Counted from the first letter of the stretch, positions 1-6,853 are shown. The stretch is DNA of 6,945 nucleotides from Treponema sp. (GCA_031271075.1 JAISWN010000250.1:1-6945); one strand, 5' to 3'. The notes: generated by a model from the sequence alone, not told the origin. Numbers and translations: made by a program.

Positions 1-3000
1 ATGCTTCCCTTGAGGGCCACAATCTCGTCCAGGTTCAGGAGATCCCGGCACTCCGCCCAGACACGGGCGAAGAACACCAGGGGAATTTCCCCTTCGTAAT
101 CCTCCAGGGTTCCAAAGGCCATGTCGCTGCCTTTCTTGTCCTTGAATTCCCGCAGGGACTTGAGGAGGCCGACTACCGTGTAGTTTCCCTTTGCCGCCTT
201 CCCCAGGCCGCCGCTTTTCAGATCCGCCGTATACTTCCAGATATTGCGGAACTTGTCCCATTTCCGCTCCCGGGCTTCTTCTTCCCTTGCCGCCGCGTCC
301 GCCTCTCCGGCGTTTATCCCGTCTTCGGCAACAAAACTGTAATGATCCTTGTCCTTCTGGTATTCTATCTTCCCCCGCAGAATCGCTACCTTGTCCACCT
401 CTACCTGATCCCCGCATTTTTCCCAGGCCCTGGAGAAGAACGTTACCTCTATCTCGCCGTTGTAATCCGCCAGGGTGGCGAAGGCCATCCGGTCCCCCTT
501 GCTGGTTACGATGGTTTTAAGGCTCTTGATGATCCCCACCAGGATACAGCTTCCGGTTTTGAAACTTTCGGGGTTTCCCAAATCCACCTTCACTATCTTT
601 TGCCAGATCTCCCGGTACTCGTCCATGGGATGGCCTGAGAAGTAAAAGCCGATAAGCTCCTTTTCCAGCCGCAGTTTTTCTTCCCTGCTTGTTTCGGGAA
701 AAGGCTCGAATAGGAAGTCCGGGTATTCCTTTTCCCCCGTGTCGCCGAAGAGGCTGGCCTGGCCGAACTTTTTTTCGTCCTTGATGTTCTGGACATATTC
801 CACCGCCTTCTCCAGGTTTCCCAGGAGGATCCCCCGGTTTTGACCATCTTTCCGGCTCTGGCCCGGGCCGGCGGCCAGGTTGTCAAAGGCCCCGGTCTGG
901 ATGAGCAGTTCCACCACCTTCTTGCCTACGGCCTTAATATCCACCCGGTCAAGGAAATCCATAAAGTCCCGGTAGGGGCCTTCCCCCCGGCCTTTCACGA
1001 TCTCCTCCGCCGGGCCTTCCCCCAGGCCCTTGATCCCCAGGAAACCGTAGATGATGCGGCCCTCCACCACGGTAAAGAGCTTGTCGGAACGGTTTATGTC
1101 GGGCGGATCGATGGCAAGACCCATCTTCCGCGCCTCGTCGATACATTCGGAAAGTTTGTCCTTGTCCGTGCTGTGGATCTCGTTGGAAAGGTTGGCGGCC
1201 ATAAATTCCGCGGGGAAGTTTGCCTTGAGGTAGGCGGTCTGGTAGGCCAGCACCGAATAGGCGGCGGCATGGCTCTTGTTGAAGCCGTAGCCCGCGAAGG
1301 GGGCCAGGAGCTCGAAAACCTTATCGGCCTCCTCCGGCTTGTAACCCTGCCGCAAAGCCCCCTCGATGAACCGCGCCTTTTCCTTGTCCATTACCTCTTT
1401 TTTCTTTTTCCCCATGGCCCGGCGGAGCAGATCCGCCTGCCCCAGGCTGTAACCCGCCAGCACCTGGGCCACCTGCATGACCTGTTCCTGGTAGGTAATG
1501 ACCCCGTAGGTTTCCTTGAGGATAGGTTCCAGGCCCGGCGCCGGGTATTCGATAGCCCGCTGGCCGTTTTTGGACTCGATGAACTGGGGTATACTGTCGA
1601 TGGGCCCGGGCCGGTAGAGGGCGTTGAGGGCGATAAGATCCTCAAGCCTGCCGGGTTTTGCCTGCTTCAGAATGCTCTGCATCCCCTCGGATTCAAACTG
1701 GAAGATTTCAAAACTCTTCCCCTCGCTTAACATCTTAAAGACCGCTTCCGATTCGGGCGTGCCGGATTCGCTGATGTTTTCGATGTTGAAATCCCCGTAC
1801 TGTCCGCCCCGGTTGCGGATAAGCTCTTCCGTATGCTTTATCACGTCCAGGGTCTTGAGGCCCAGGAAGTCCATCTTCACGAGGCCGCAGGTTTCCAGGA
1901 AGTTCATGCTGTACTGGGTGGCTATGCCCCCGGTCTTGGGATCTTTAAAGAGGGGGACAAAGTTGTAAAGGGCTGATTTGCCGATCACCACCCCGGCGGC
2001 GTGGATGCTGGAATGACGGTGGAGGCCCTCAAGCTTCCGGGCCAGGGCAAAGAGTTCGGTGTAGCGGGAATCTTGTTCCAGTTCCCGGAGCCTCGGTTCC
2101 CCCGCAAAGGCTTTCGCCAGGGTGATCTTGGGGTCTTTGGGGATAAGTTTGGTTATCATCTCCGATTCGGGGATGGAGACGCCCAATGCCCGGGCCACGT
2201 CTTTGATCACCGCCTTGGCCCCCAGGGTGCCGAAGGTGATGATCTGCCCCACCTGCTCCCGGCCGTACTTTTCGGTAACGTACCTAATCACATCCTCCCG
2301 GCCCTCGTTGGCAAAGTCGATGTCGAAGTCGGGCATGGATATCCGCTCGCTGGTGAGGAAGCGCTCGAAGACCAGCTTGTACCTGAGGGGGTCTATGTCG
2401 GTGATCCGCAGGGAATAGGCCACAATGGAACCGGCCCCGGAGCCCCGGCCCTTTCCTACCGGGATACCGTGTTCCTTGGCCCAGTTGATAAAGTCCGCCA
2501 CAATGAGGAAGTAGCCGGTAAAACCCATCTGGATGATGGTGTCCAGCTCGTATTCTGCCCGTTTCTCGATGTCTTCCCAGTTCCGAAGCTCTCCGCCGCC
2601 GGTTTCCGGCCGGGGCCCTGATGTGGCGGCTTCTTTTTCTTTGGGGTAACGCTTGGCAAGCCCCTCCATGGTCAGATGCCGGAGGTATGCGTCCGCATCG
2701 GTAAAGCCCGGGGGGATCTTGAATTCCGGAAGGTAGCGGGGCAGATCCTTGATTTTGACCTTGGGCACCTCGCTTACGCAACGCTCGGCGATCCGTACCG
2801 TATTGGCAATGGCTTCGGGGTACTCGGGGAACAGGGCCGCCATCTCGTCCCCGGTTTTGAAGTAGAACTGGTCGCCGTAGTACTTCTTCCGCTTCGTCTC
2901 GGTCCGGAGTTTCCCGGTGCCTACGCAGAGGAGGATGTCGTGGGCCGCCACGTCCTCCCGGTTAAGGTAGTGGACATCGTTGGTGGCCACCAGGGGAATG

Positions 3001-3674
3001 CCGGTCTTTTGGGAGATCCCCGCCAGCGCCTTGTTGATGTCCCCCTGGGAAAGGGAGGAGCCCCGGAGCCCCCCGGCGGGTATGCCGTGATCCTGGATCT
3101 CCAGGTAGAAATTCGGGTTACCCTCTCCATCCTTCCCGAAAAGATCCCGGTAATGCCGGGCCTTGGCCTCCGCGTCTTCAAGCCTGCCCGCCTGGATAAG
3201 CTTGGGGATCTCCCCGGATACGCAGGCGGAAAGGGCGATAAGCCCTTCGTGGTACCGGGAGAGGAGTTCCTCGTCAACCCGGGGCCGGTAGTAGAAGCCC
3301 TCGGTATAGGCGAAGGAGCAGAGTTTGACCAGGTTGAGGTAGCCTTCCCGGTTGGATGCCAGGAGAACCAGGTGGTAGTACTTGTTATCGCTTTCGGCGC
3401 CCTTTTTGTCGAACCGGGAACCGGGGGAAACGTAGACTTCGCAGCCGATAATGGGCCGCACCGGGTTTTTCCGCCCTTCATGCCGGCCTTCGGCGTTAAC
3501 CGTTTCCTCGCAGGCGGCCAGGAATTCCATGGCCCCGAACATATTGCCGTGATCGGTCAGGGCCAGGTATTTCATTCCCAGCTCTTCCGCCCTGTCCGCC
3601 AGGCTCATCACCGAAACCGCGGCGTCCTGGAGGGAAAAATCAGAATGAACGTGGAGGTGGACAAAATTCGTCAT
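1..3674 (-). CDS. dnaE: DNA polymerase III subunit alpha (3' end outside window)
   Basis: This is the catalytic subunit of the bacterial replicative DNA polymerase (C-family), extending DNA at the fork in complex with the beta clamp and clamp loader. The visible 1224 codons start at ATG 3674-3672 (MTNFVHLHVHSDFS) and stay open to the left edge. The N-terminal PHP domain has all expected metal-ligand positions: H8, H10, D17, H42, E79, H101, C151, D233 and H235. The polymerase core shows GRGSGAGS near residues 408-416, PDFDIDF with catalytic D449 and D451, and KMDFLGL with the third aspartate D602. A helix-hairpin-helix region lies near 910-935 and a clamp-binding motif QASLF at 972-976. An OB fold follows at about 1036-1116, then a second similar OB-like segment from about 1158 to the edge. 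The protein already exceeds the 1160 residues of E. coli DnaE. A GGGG run just before the ATG is a weak ribosome site. Divergent from the diguanylate cyclase gene. Family assignment is certain. Confidence 0.98.
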   Translation of the reverse strand, partial: MTNFVHLHVHSDFSLQDAAVSVMSLADRAEELGMKYLALTDHGNMFGAMEFLAACEETVNAEGRHEGRKNPVRPIIGCEVYVSPGSRFDKKGAESDNKYYHLVLLASNREGYLNLVKLCSFAYTEGFYYRPRVDEELLSRYHEGLIALSACVSGEIPKLIQAGRLEDAEAKARHYRDLFGKDGEGNPNFYLEIQDHGIPAGGLRGSSLSQGDINKALAGISQKTGIPLVATNDVHYLNREDVAAHDILLCVGTGKLRTETKRKKYYGDQFYFKTGDEMAALFPEYPEAIANTVRIAERCVSEVPKVKIKDLPRYLPEFKIPPGFTDADAYLRHLTMEGLAKRYPKEKEAATSGPRPETGGGELRNWEDIEKRAEYELDTIIQMGFTGYFLIVADFINWAKEHGIPVGKGRGSGAGSIVAYSLRITDIDPLRYKLVFERFLTSERISMPDFDIDFANEGREDVIRYVTEKYGREQVGQIITFGTLGAKAVIKDVARALGVSIPESEMITKLIPKDPKITLAKAFAGEPRLRELEQDSRYTELFALARKLEGLHRHSSIHAAGVVIGKSALYNFVPLFKDPKTGGIATQYSMNFLETCGLVKMDFLGLKTLDVIKHTEELIRNRGGQYGDFNIENISESGTPESEAVFKMLSEGKSFEIFQFESEGMQSILKQAKPGRLEDLIALNALYRPGPIDSIPQFIESKNGQRAIEYPAPGLEPILKETYGVITYQEQVMQVAQVLAGYSLGQADLLRRAMGKKKKEVMDKEKARFIEGALRQGYKPEEADKVFELLAPFAGYGFNKSHAAAYSVLAYQTAYLKANFPAEFMAANLSNEIHSTDKDKLSECIDEARKMGLAIDPPDINRSDKLFTVVEGRIIYGFLGIKGLGEGPAEEIVKGRGEGPYRDFMDFLDRVDIKAVGKKVVELLIQTGAFDNLAAGPGQSRKDGQNRGILLGNLEKAVEYVQNIKDEKKFGQASLFGDTGEKEYPDFLFEPFPETSREEKLRLEKELIGFYFSGHPMDEYREIWQKIVKVDLGNPESFKTGSCILVGIIKSLKTIVTSKGDRMAFATLADYNGEIEVTFFSRAWEKCGDQVEVDKVAILRGKIEYQKDKDHYSFVAEDGINAGEADAAAREEEARERKWDKFRNIWKYTADLKSGGLGKAAKGNYTVVGLLKSLREFKDKKGSDMAFGTLEDYEGEIPLVFFARVWAECRDLLNLDEIVALKGS

Positions 3675-3759
3675 GGCCCCATAGTATCCGCTTGGGCCCC
3701 TTCCCGCAAGGCGGCCTTATCTGGTAACTTGGTATGCGATTATGACAAGGTAAAGAAAC
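3675..3759. promoter_or_regulatory. Divergent intergenic region between dnaE and diguanylate cyclase gene
   Basis: This 85-bp gap must hold the 5' signals of dnaE (leftward) and probably those of the cyclase gene (rightward). On the minus strand, CATAAT at 3744-3739 could be a -10 box for dnaE, but the hexamer 17 bases upstream of it resembles TTGACA poorly. No convincing -35/-10 pair is visible for the rightward gene. No operator-like palindrome stands out. The promoter reading is inference from gene orientation more than from motifs. Confidence 0.3.
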
Positions 3760-4575
3760 ATGGAAAAAAGGGACGTGGGGAAGATTGATTCTCCTGAACT
3801 ATCCCCAAGAGAGTATCCGGCTCTGGAACATATCTGGAAGTTGCTTAAAGACACGGAGATGCCGGAGCTTGACGGAAAACTTGCGGATATGCCCTTTGTT
3901 TCCGACATTCACCGGGAAGTCAAGGCCCTGCGGGAACTTGCGGAGGGCCTTCGCAACGAGATAAACCAGCGGAATTCCTCGGTGGAGGCCCTGCAGGAGC
4001 GGGAATTCCGTTTCCGGTACATGGCAAGCCACGATTCCCTTACCGGGGCGATGAACCGCAGTTCTTTTCTGAGCCGGGCAGGCCGGGAGCTAAAATCCGC
4101 CATGAGTCAGGGCATACTCTGCGGGATCATCATGATGGATATCGACTTCTTCAAGAAATTCAACGATACTTGGGGACATCAGGCAGGGGACGAGGCCCTG
4201 CGGCATGTGGTGTCGGCGGTCTCCCGGGTATTGCGGAAGAACGATTTTATGGGCCGGTACGGGGGGGAGGAGTTTGCCTTCTTCTTCAACCGGGCGGATC
4301 TGAACACCGGCCTAGCCATTGCCGAGCGGGCCCGGGAGATCCTTATAAACAATCCGGTGAACCTTGAAAACGGCCCGGTTACCATTACCGCGAGTTTCGG
4401 CGTCGCCATGGCGGATCTGGCCGCCGCCCCGGATGAGGGCAGGTACGTAAACGTCCTGATCCGGCGCGCGGATATCGCCCTTTACCAGGCCAAAAGCGCC
4501 GGGCGTAACCGGGTTGTCTGCTATTCCGCGGCGGAGGATGCGGCGGAGGTTTCAGACCCTGCCGAGGGGAACTGA
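3760..4575 (+). CDS. GGDEF diguanylate cyclase, soluble, with coiled-coil N-terminus
   Basis: This 271-residue protein should condense two GTP into the second messenger cyclic di-GMP. Residues 1-50 match no sensor domain I recognise. Residues about 51-86 are charged and probably form a coiled coil that supports dimerisation. The GGDEF domain runs from about 88 to 257: HDSLTGAMNR at 91-100, MDIDFFKKFND at 126-136 with metal-binding D127, GHQAGDE at 139-145, the signature GGEEF at 168-172, and ADIALYQAKSAGRNR near the end. RKND at 159-162 lies five residues before the signature, the usual place of the RxxD product-inhibition site, so feedback control is likely. I see no signal peptide or membrane segment, so it should be cytoplasmic. 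An in-frame TAA at 3751-3753 makes ATG 3760 the earliest ATG, and AAGG at 3747-3750 fits as its ribosome site. The DUF6941-like gene follows after 19 bp, suggesting one transcript. Confidence 0.96.
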   Translation: MEKRDVGKIDSPELSPREYPALEHIWKLLKDTEMPELDGKLADMPFVSDIHREVKALRELAEGLRNEINQRNSSVEALQEREFRFRYMASHDSLTGAMNRSSFLSRAGRELKSAMSQGILCGIIMMDIDFFKKFNDTWGHQAGDEALRHVVSAVSRVLRKNDFMGRYGGEEFAFFFNRADLNTGLAIAERAREILINNPVNLENGPVTITASFGVAMADLAAAPDEGRYVNVLIRRADIALYQAKSAGRNRVVCYSAAEDAAEVSDPAEGN

Positions 4576-4594
4576 TCGCTTATATGGGGCGTTA

Positions 4595-4981
4595 ATGAAA
4601 ACAGAACTCTTTACCTTTTGCGATTTTGCCCAGGAGAACGGCGGCAAACTTACCATTGTGGGGACATTCGACACGATAATTTCCCGGCATTTCCCCTGTA
4701 TCCACCCGCAGCTTTCGGTGGTTATCCGCCTCCGCTTTGACCTTTGGGAATTTTCAAACCACAGCTTCCGTATCGAAACCCGCGACCTGGACGGGGAGAT
4801 GAACATGGAGAGTATTTCCGGCCATGTGGAGGTAAAGGGGGTGGGAAATGCCACCGCCGTCTCCCACCTGTTGTTTACCATATCGAACCTGCACTTTAAA
4901 AGCGCCGGGGTGGTGAACTTTGTGTTGTACATCGACGACAAAGAGCTGGTGTCGATTCCCCTCTATATCCGGAAAGGGTAG
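4595..4981 (+). CDS. DUF6941-like protein of unknown function
   Basis: This encodes 128 residues beginning MKTELFTFCDFAQENGGKL. The opening, with CDFA at 9-12, GGKL at 16-19, VGTFD at 22-26 and HPQ at 37-39, resembles from memory the small family called DUF6941, whose biochemical role is not known to me. Alternating hydrophobic stretches and few predicted helices suggest an all-beta fold (inference), ending in a strand-rich tail LVSIPLYIRKG. There is no signal peptide or membrane segment. The reading frame is open further upstream to 4514, but that extension lies inside the cyclase gene and lacks family similarity. The ATG at 4595, with GGGG at 4586-4589 before it, is therefore the better start. 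The 19-bp spacing from the cyclase stop points to co-transcription, so a link to cyclic di-GMP signalling is possible but rests on position alone. Confidence 0.85.
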   Translation: MKTELFTFCDFAQENGGKLTIVGTFDTIISRHFPCIHPQLSVVIRLRFDLWEFSNHSFRIETRDLDGEMNMESISGHVEVKGVGNATAVSHLLFTISNLHFKSAGVVNFVLYIDDKELVSIPLYIRKG

Positions 4982-5078
4982 CGCCCGGTAGGCCGTTTAA
5001 GCCCTTTGATGAGGCGCCGCCCGGCCTCTTCAAGGTTACCCCCTTGCAAGGTTCCCGCCCTTTCCCGCGGCTCCCCTC
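4982..5078. terminator. Convergent intergenic region with weak hairpin, possible terminator
   Basis: The DUF6941-like gene and the pyridoxal kinase gene converge across this 97-bp gap, so transcripts from both sides should end here. GAGGC at 5011-5015 can pair with GCCTC at 5024-5028 around an eight-base loop. Alternatively, AGGCCG at 4990-4995 can pair with CGGCCT at 5022-5027. Neither stem is followed by a clear T-run on either strand, so a classical intrinsic terminator is not proven. CAAGGTT occurs twice, at 5031 and 5047, and CCTTGCAAGG at 5042-5051 is a perfect palindrome. Confidence 0.25.
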
Positions 5079-5888
5079 TCAGGCAAAGGCCCGGCGCCAG
5101 CCGCCGGGGTTTCCCGGGCCGACCCAGCGGTTCAGGGCAAAACTACGGCTTAAACTTTCGGTGATAAACCTTTTGGCTGTGGCGACGGCTTCGTACACCG
5201 AAAGCCCCCGGGCTAAACCCGCGGTAATGGCCGCGGCGGTGGTGCAGCCCGCGCCGTGGGTCCACCCGGTTTTGATAAGGGGAGCCTCCAGGACCTCGAA
5301 ATTCCTTCCGTCAAAGAAAAGATCCAGGGCCGCGGCCGCTCCCGGCAGCTTTGCCCCTCCCTTAACCAATACGTTCCGGGCGCCCTTGCCCGCTATGATC
5401 CTGGCCGCTTCCTTCATCTGTTCCAAGGAGGCGACTTCCCCTAAACCGGAAAGCTGTCCCGCCTCAAAGAGATTCGGGGTGGCAAGTTCCGCCAGGGGAA
5501 GCAGCTTTTGCTCCAGGCTGCTGTTCAGCTCCGGGTTCAATGCCTCCCCGGCGCCCTTGCAGACCATCACCGGATCGAGGACGTAGCCGGCAATCCGGTG
5601 CTTCCCGATATACTCCCGGGTCAATTCCACCGCGTACAAACTGCCCAACATACCGGATTTTACCGCGGCGACCCCCACCCCTTTAAAAACCGTATCCAAC
5701 TGCGCCCTTAGGGCGGCCTCCTCTATGGGGAACACCCGGTGAGCCCAGTTGTTTTCACTGTCCATCGTGGCAATAAGGGTTACCGCGGCCATGCCGTATA
5801 CCCCGTATTCTTCAAAAGTCTTTAAATCGGCCTCAAGCCCGGCGCCTCCCGAGGCATCGGAACCCGCGATAGTCGCAACCTTTACCAT
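5079..5888 (-). CDS. pdxK: Pyridoxal/pyridoxine kinase, ThiD-like ribokinase family (dual-cysteine type)
   Basis: This 269-residue cytoplasmic kinase should phosphorylate vitamin B6 vitamers (pyridoxal, pyridoxine) with ATP in the PLP salvage pathway. The fold is the ThiD-like branch of the ribokinase superfamily. Visible motifs are TIAGSDASGGAG at 6-17, DPVMVCKG at 105-112, TPNLFEA at 137-143, VKGG at 175-178 and the anion-hole/catalytic HGAGCT at 211-216. C110 and C215 match the two cysteines of the Staphylococcus aureus-type pyridoxal kinases, where the first forms a hemithioacetal with pyridoxal and the second is the catalytic residue. Classical ThiD has a glutamine near residue 42 that contacts hydroxymethylpyrimidine. 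Here that region reads ATMDSENNW, as in Bacillus subtilis PdxK, which argues for B6 rather than thiamine work. Some databases would still label it ThiD. The start at ATG 5888-5886 gives the standard N-terminus. The length is normal. No thi or pdx neighbours are in view and no riboswitch is visible upstream. Confidence 0.9.
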   Translation of the reverse strand: MVKVATIAGSDASGGAGLEADLKTFEEYGVYGMAAVTLIATMDSENNWAHRVFPIEEAALRAQLDTVFKGVGVAAVKSGMLGSLYAVELTREYIGKHRIAGYVLDPVMVCKGAGEALNPELNSSLEQKLLPLAELATPNLFEAGQLSGLGEVASLEQMKEAARIIAGKGARNVLVKGGAKLPGAAAALDLFFDGRNFEVLEAPLIKTGWTHGAGCTTAAAITAGLARGLSVYEAVATAKRFITESLSRSFALNRWVGPGNPGGWRRAFA

Positions 5889-6043
5889 ACCAGGCAGTAT
5901 CCCATAAGACCGCCGGGCCTTGCAATACCGCCTGATGCCTGAGACAAAACCCGCTACGAAGCCGCCGTCCCCGCTACGGGCCTCCCCCGCGCAAGCAGGT
6001 TCCTGTCTTTAGCCCGAGGTTGCCCGTCCATTTTGCCCGGCTC

Positions 6044-6107
6044 GGAGTGACAAACCGGACCCGAACCCTTACTTTTTAGTTCAAGCGTATCACTCCCTTT
6101 TCGCTTG
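6044..6107. repeat. Overlapping inverted repeats
   Basis: GGAGTGA at 6044-6050 is the reverse complement of TCACTCC at 6090-6096, with a 39-base loop. CAAGCG at 6082-6087 is the reverse complement of CGCTTG at 6102-6107, with a 14-base loop. The two stems are mutually exclusive in part because the second loop contains one arm of the first. They could be alternative RNA structures or chance. Confidence 0.4.
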
Positions 6108-6168
6108 TTGGAACCCACGAGCCTTACATCAGTTCGTTTAATCTGCTCATGGCGTATCATTTATGCCG

Positions 6169-6183
6169 CGGACCGCAGGTCCG
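6169..6183. repeat. Short perfect hairpin, 6-bp stem
   Basis: CGGACC at 6169-6174 pairs perfectly with GGTCCG at 6178-6183 around the three-base loop GCA. It has no T-run, so it does not look like a terminator on either strand. It sits 16 bases before the larger hairpin at 6200-6230. Confidence 0.55.
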
Positions 6184-6199
6184 ACGTTACCGGAACAGG

Positions 6200-6230
6200 G
6201 GTATCCGGCGGAAACAAAGTTTCCGATACC
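6200..6230. repeat. Imperfect hairpin with 5- and 7-bp stems
   Basis: CGGAAAC at 6209-6215 pairs with GTTTCCG at 6219-6225 around the loop AAA. Outside it, GGTAT at 6200-6204 pairs with ATACC at 6226-6230, leaving a small bulge (6205-6208) on the 5' side. The total of 12 pairs over 31 bases is unlikely to be chance. It could be an RNA hairpin, a protein site or part of a dispersed palindromic repeat; nothing here distinguishes these. Confidence 0.6.
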
Positions 6231-6250
6231 GCGTTGTCCCCGCCGCTTAG

Positions 6251-6853
6251 CACCAATCCGCGAAACTTAAAGTTTTTTTCTTTGGCGGGCCGGAAGAGCC
6301 GGAAGCCCCGGAATCAATTAACACAAATACCGATAACGAAGACGAACAGACCGGACTTGCGGAGCAAGCCTTCGCCGTTTCTTATACCAACCGCCACCCC
6401 TGGGGGGACTTCTCCCTCCCGCAAAATCTTACTCCGGAACACCTGGCGGCTGTTCTCAACGATGTAAAACGCGGGGAATGCCCGGCCGATCATCCGGGAC
6501 CCGCCCGGGATATTGAGCTAAAAGATTTGCACTACCGTTCCGTGCTTTCTACCCGCAAGGACGCTGTTACCGGCCTTGAAATCAAGGTTGTTCCGGCAAG
6601 CGAGGGCAAGCGTGACGCGGAACTCGCTGATGCGGTGGAGCGGGACATCGTAAAAAACACTACCGCGAAACTCTACACGCTCATCCGGGATATGCCGGAC
6701 GCGCCGGCTAAAGGTTTTTCTGTTTCCGAAATTATCTGGGACACGGACAAAACACCCTGGAAACCCGCCGCGTACAAGTTCCGCGACCCCCGCCGGTTCC
6801 AGTATGATAAGGAAACCGAGAAAACACTTAGGAACTGTCAAACAATAAGATGA
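6251..6853 (+). pseudogene. Truncated Mu-like phage portal protein (gp29/DUF935) remnant
   Basis: The frame opens after a TAG at 6248-6250 and ends at TGA 6851-6853. From about 6302 it encodes sequence typical of the N-terminal third of Mu gp29-type portal proteins, which form the head vertex ring for DNA packaging. Landmarks are NRHPWGDF, LTPEHLAAVLNDVKRGE, SVLSTRKDAVTGLEIKVVPAS, GFSVSEIIWD and FRDPRRFQYDKET. Full-length members have about 500 residues; only about 180 remain. There is no in-frame ATG or GTG before the homologous segment, the first conventional start being TTG 6527 well inside it. The protein breaks off right after RRFQYDKETEKTLR, where an AT-rich foreign segment begins and adds only a few unrelated codons. 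Upstream, another frame (6105-6280) could join it by a -1 shift at a run of seven T (6273-6279). No terminase or other head gene accompanies it, so it is an isolated prophage relic. The family call is from recalled motif patterns. Confidence 0.75.

Larger units (their letters stand above)
5889..6250. other. Gene-poor intergenic stretch with several inverted repeats
   Basis: These 362 bp separate the kinase gene from the phage relic. No open frame here looks like a known protein. Frames on both strands are short and lack a convincing ribosome site. The stretch is rich in inverted repeats, concentrated at 6044-6107 and 6169-6230, with a 9-base direct repeat CGTAGCGGG (minus strand) near 5949-5980. 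It must hold the 5' signals of the kinase gene, but I see no clear -35/-10 pair. It may be decayed phage or mobile DNA, a structured non-coding element, or both; the sequence does not decide. Confidence 0.6.

Noticed and set aside
840..1730. Plus-strand open frame of 296 codons
   Set aside because: It is antisense to the polymerase core of dnaE and shows no recognisable motifs or ribosome site.
2001..2621. Plus-strand open frame of 206 codons
   Set aside because: It is antisense to the dnaE catalytic region containing PDFDIDF, with no independent support.
2676..3788. Long plus-strand open frame of 370 codons
   Set aside because: It lies antisense to dnaE, whose motifs are unmistakable on the minus strand. 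The opposite frame is open because of GC-rich codon use, and its product resembles no family.
5044..5586. Plus-strand open frame of 180 codons
   Set aside because: It is antisense to the well-supported pyridoxal kinase gene.
5925..5960. CTGAGA upstream of a ThiD-like gene, as in a TPP riboswitch
   Set aside because: The motif is on the plus strand, opposite to the kinase gene, and the other conserved TPP-riboswitch elements are missing. The kinase also appears to act on B6.
6055..6072. tRNA T-arm-like GGGTTCGGGTCC on the minus strand
   Set aside because: The flanking bases do not form a proper T-stem, and no anticodon arm, D arm or acceptor stem could be found around it.
5954..6160. Minus-strand open frame of 68 codons
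   Set aside because: There are no recognisable motifs, it is rich in basic residues in a manner typical of translated non-coding GC-rich DNA, and it has no convincing ribosome site.
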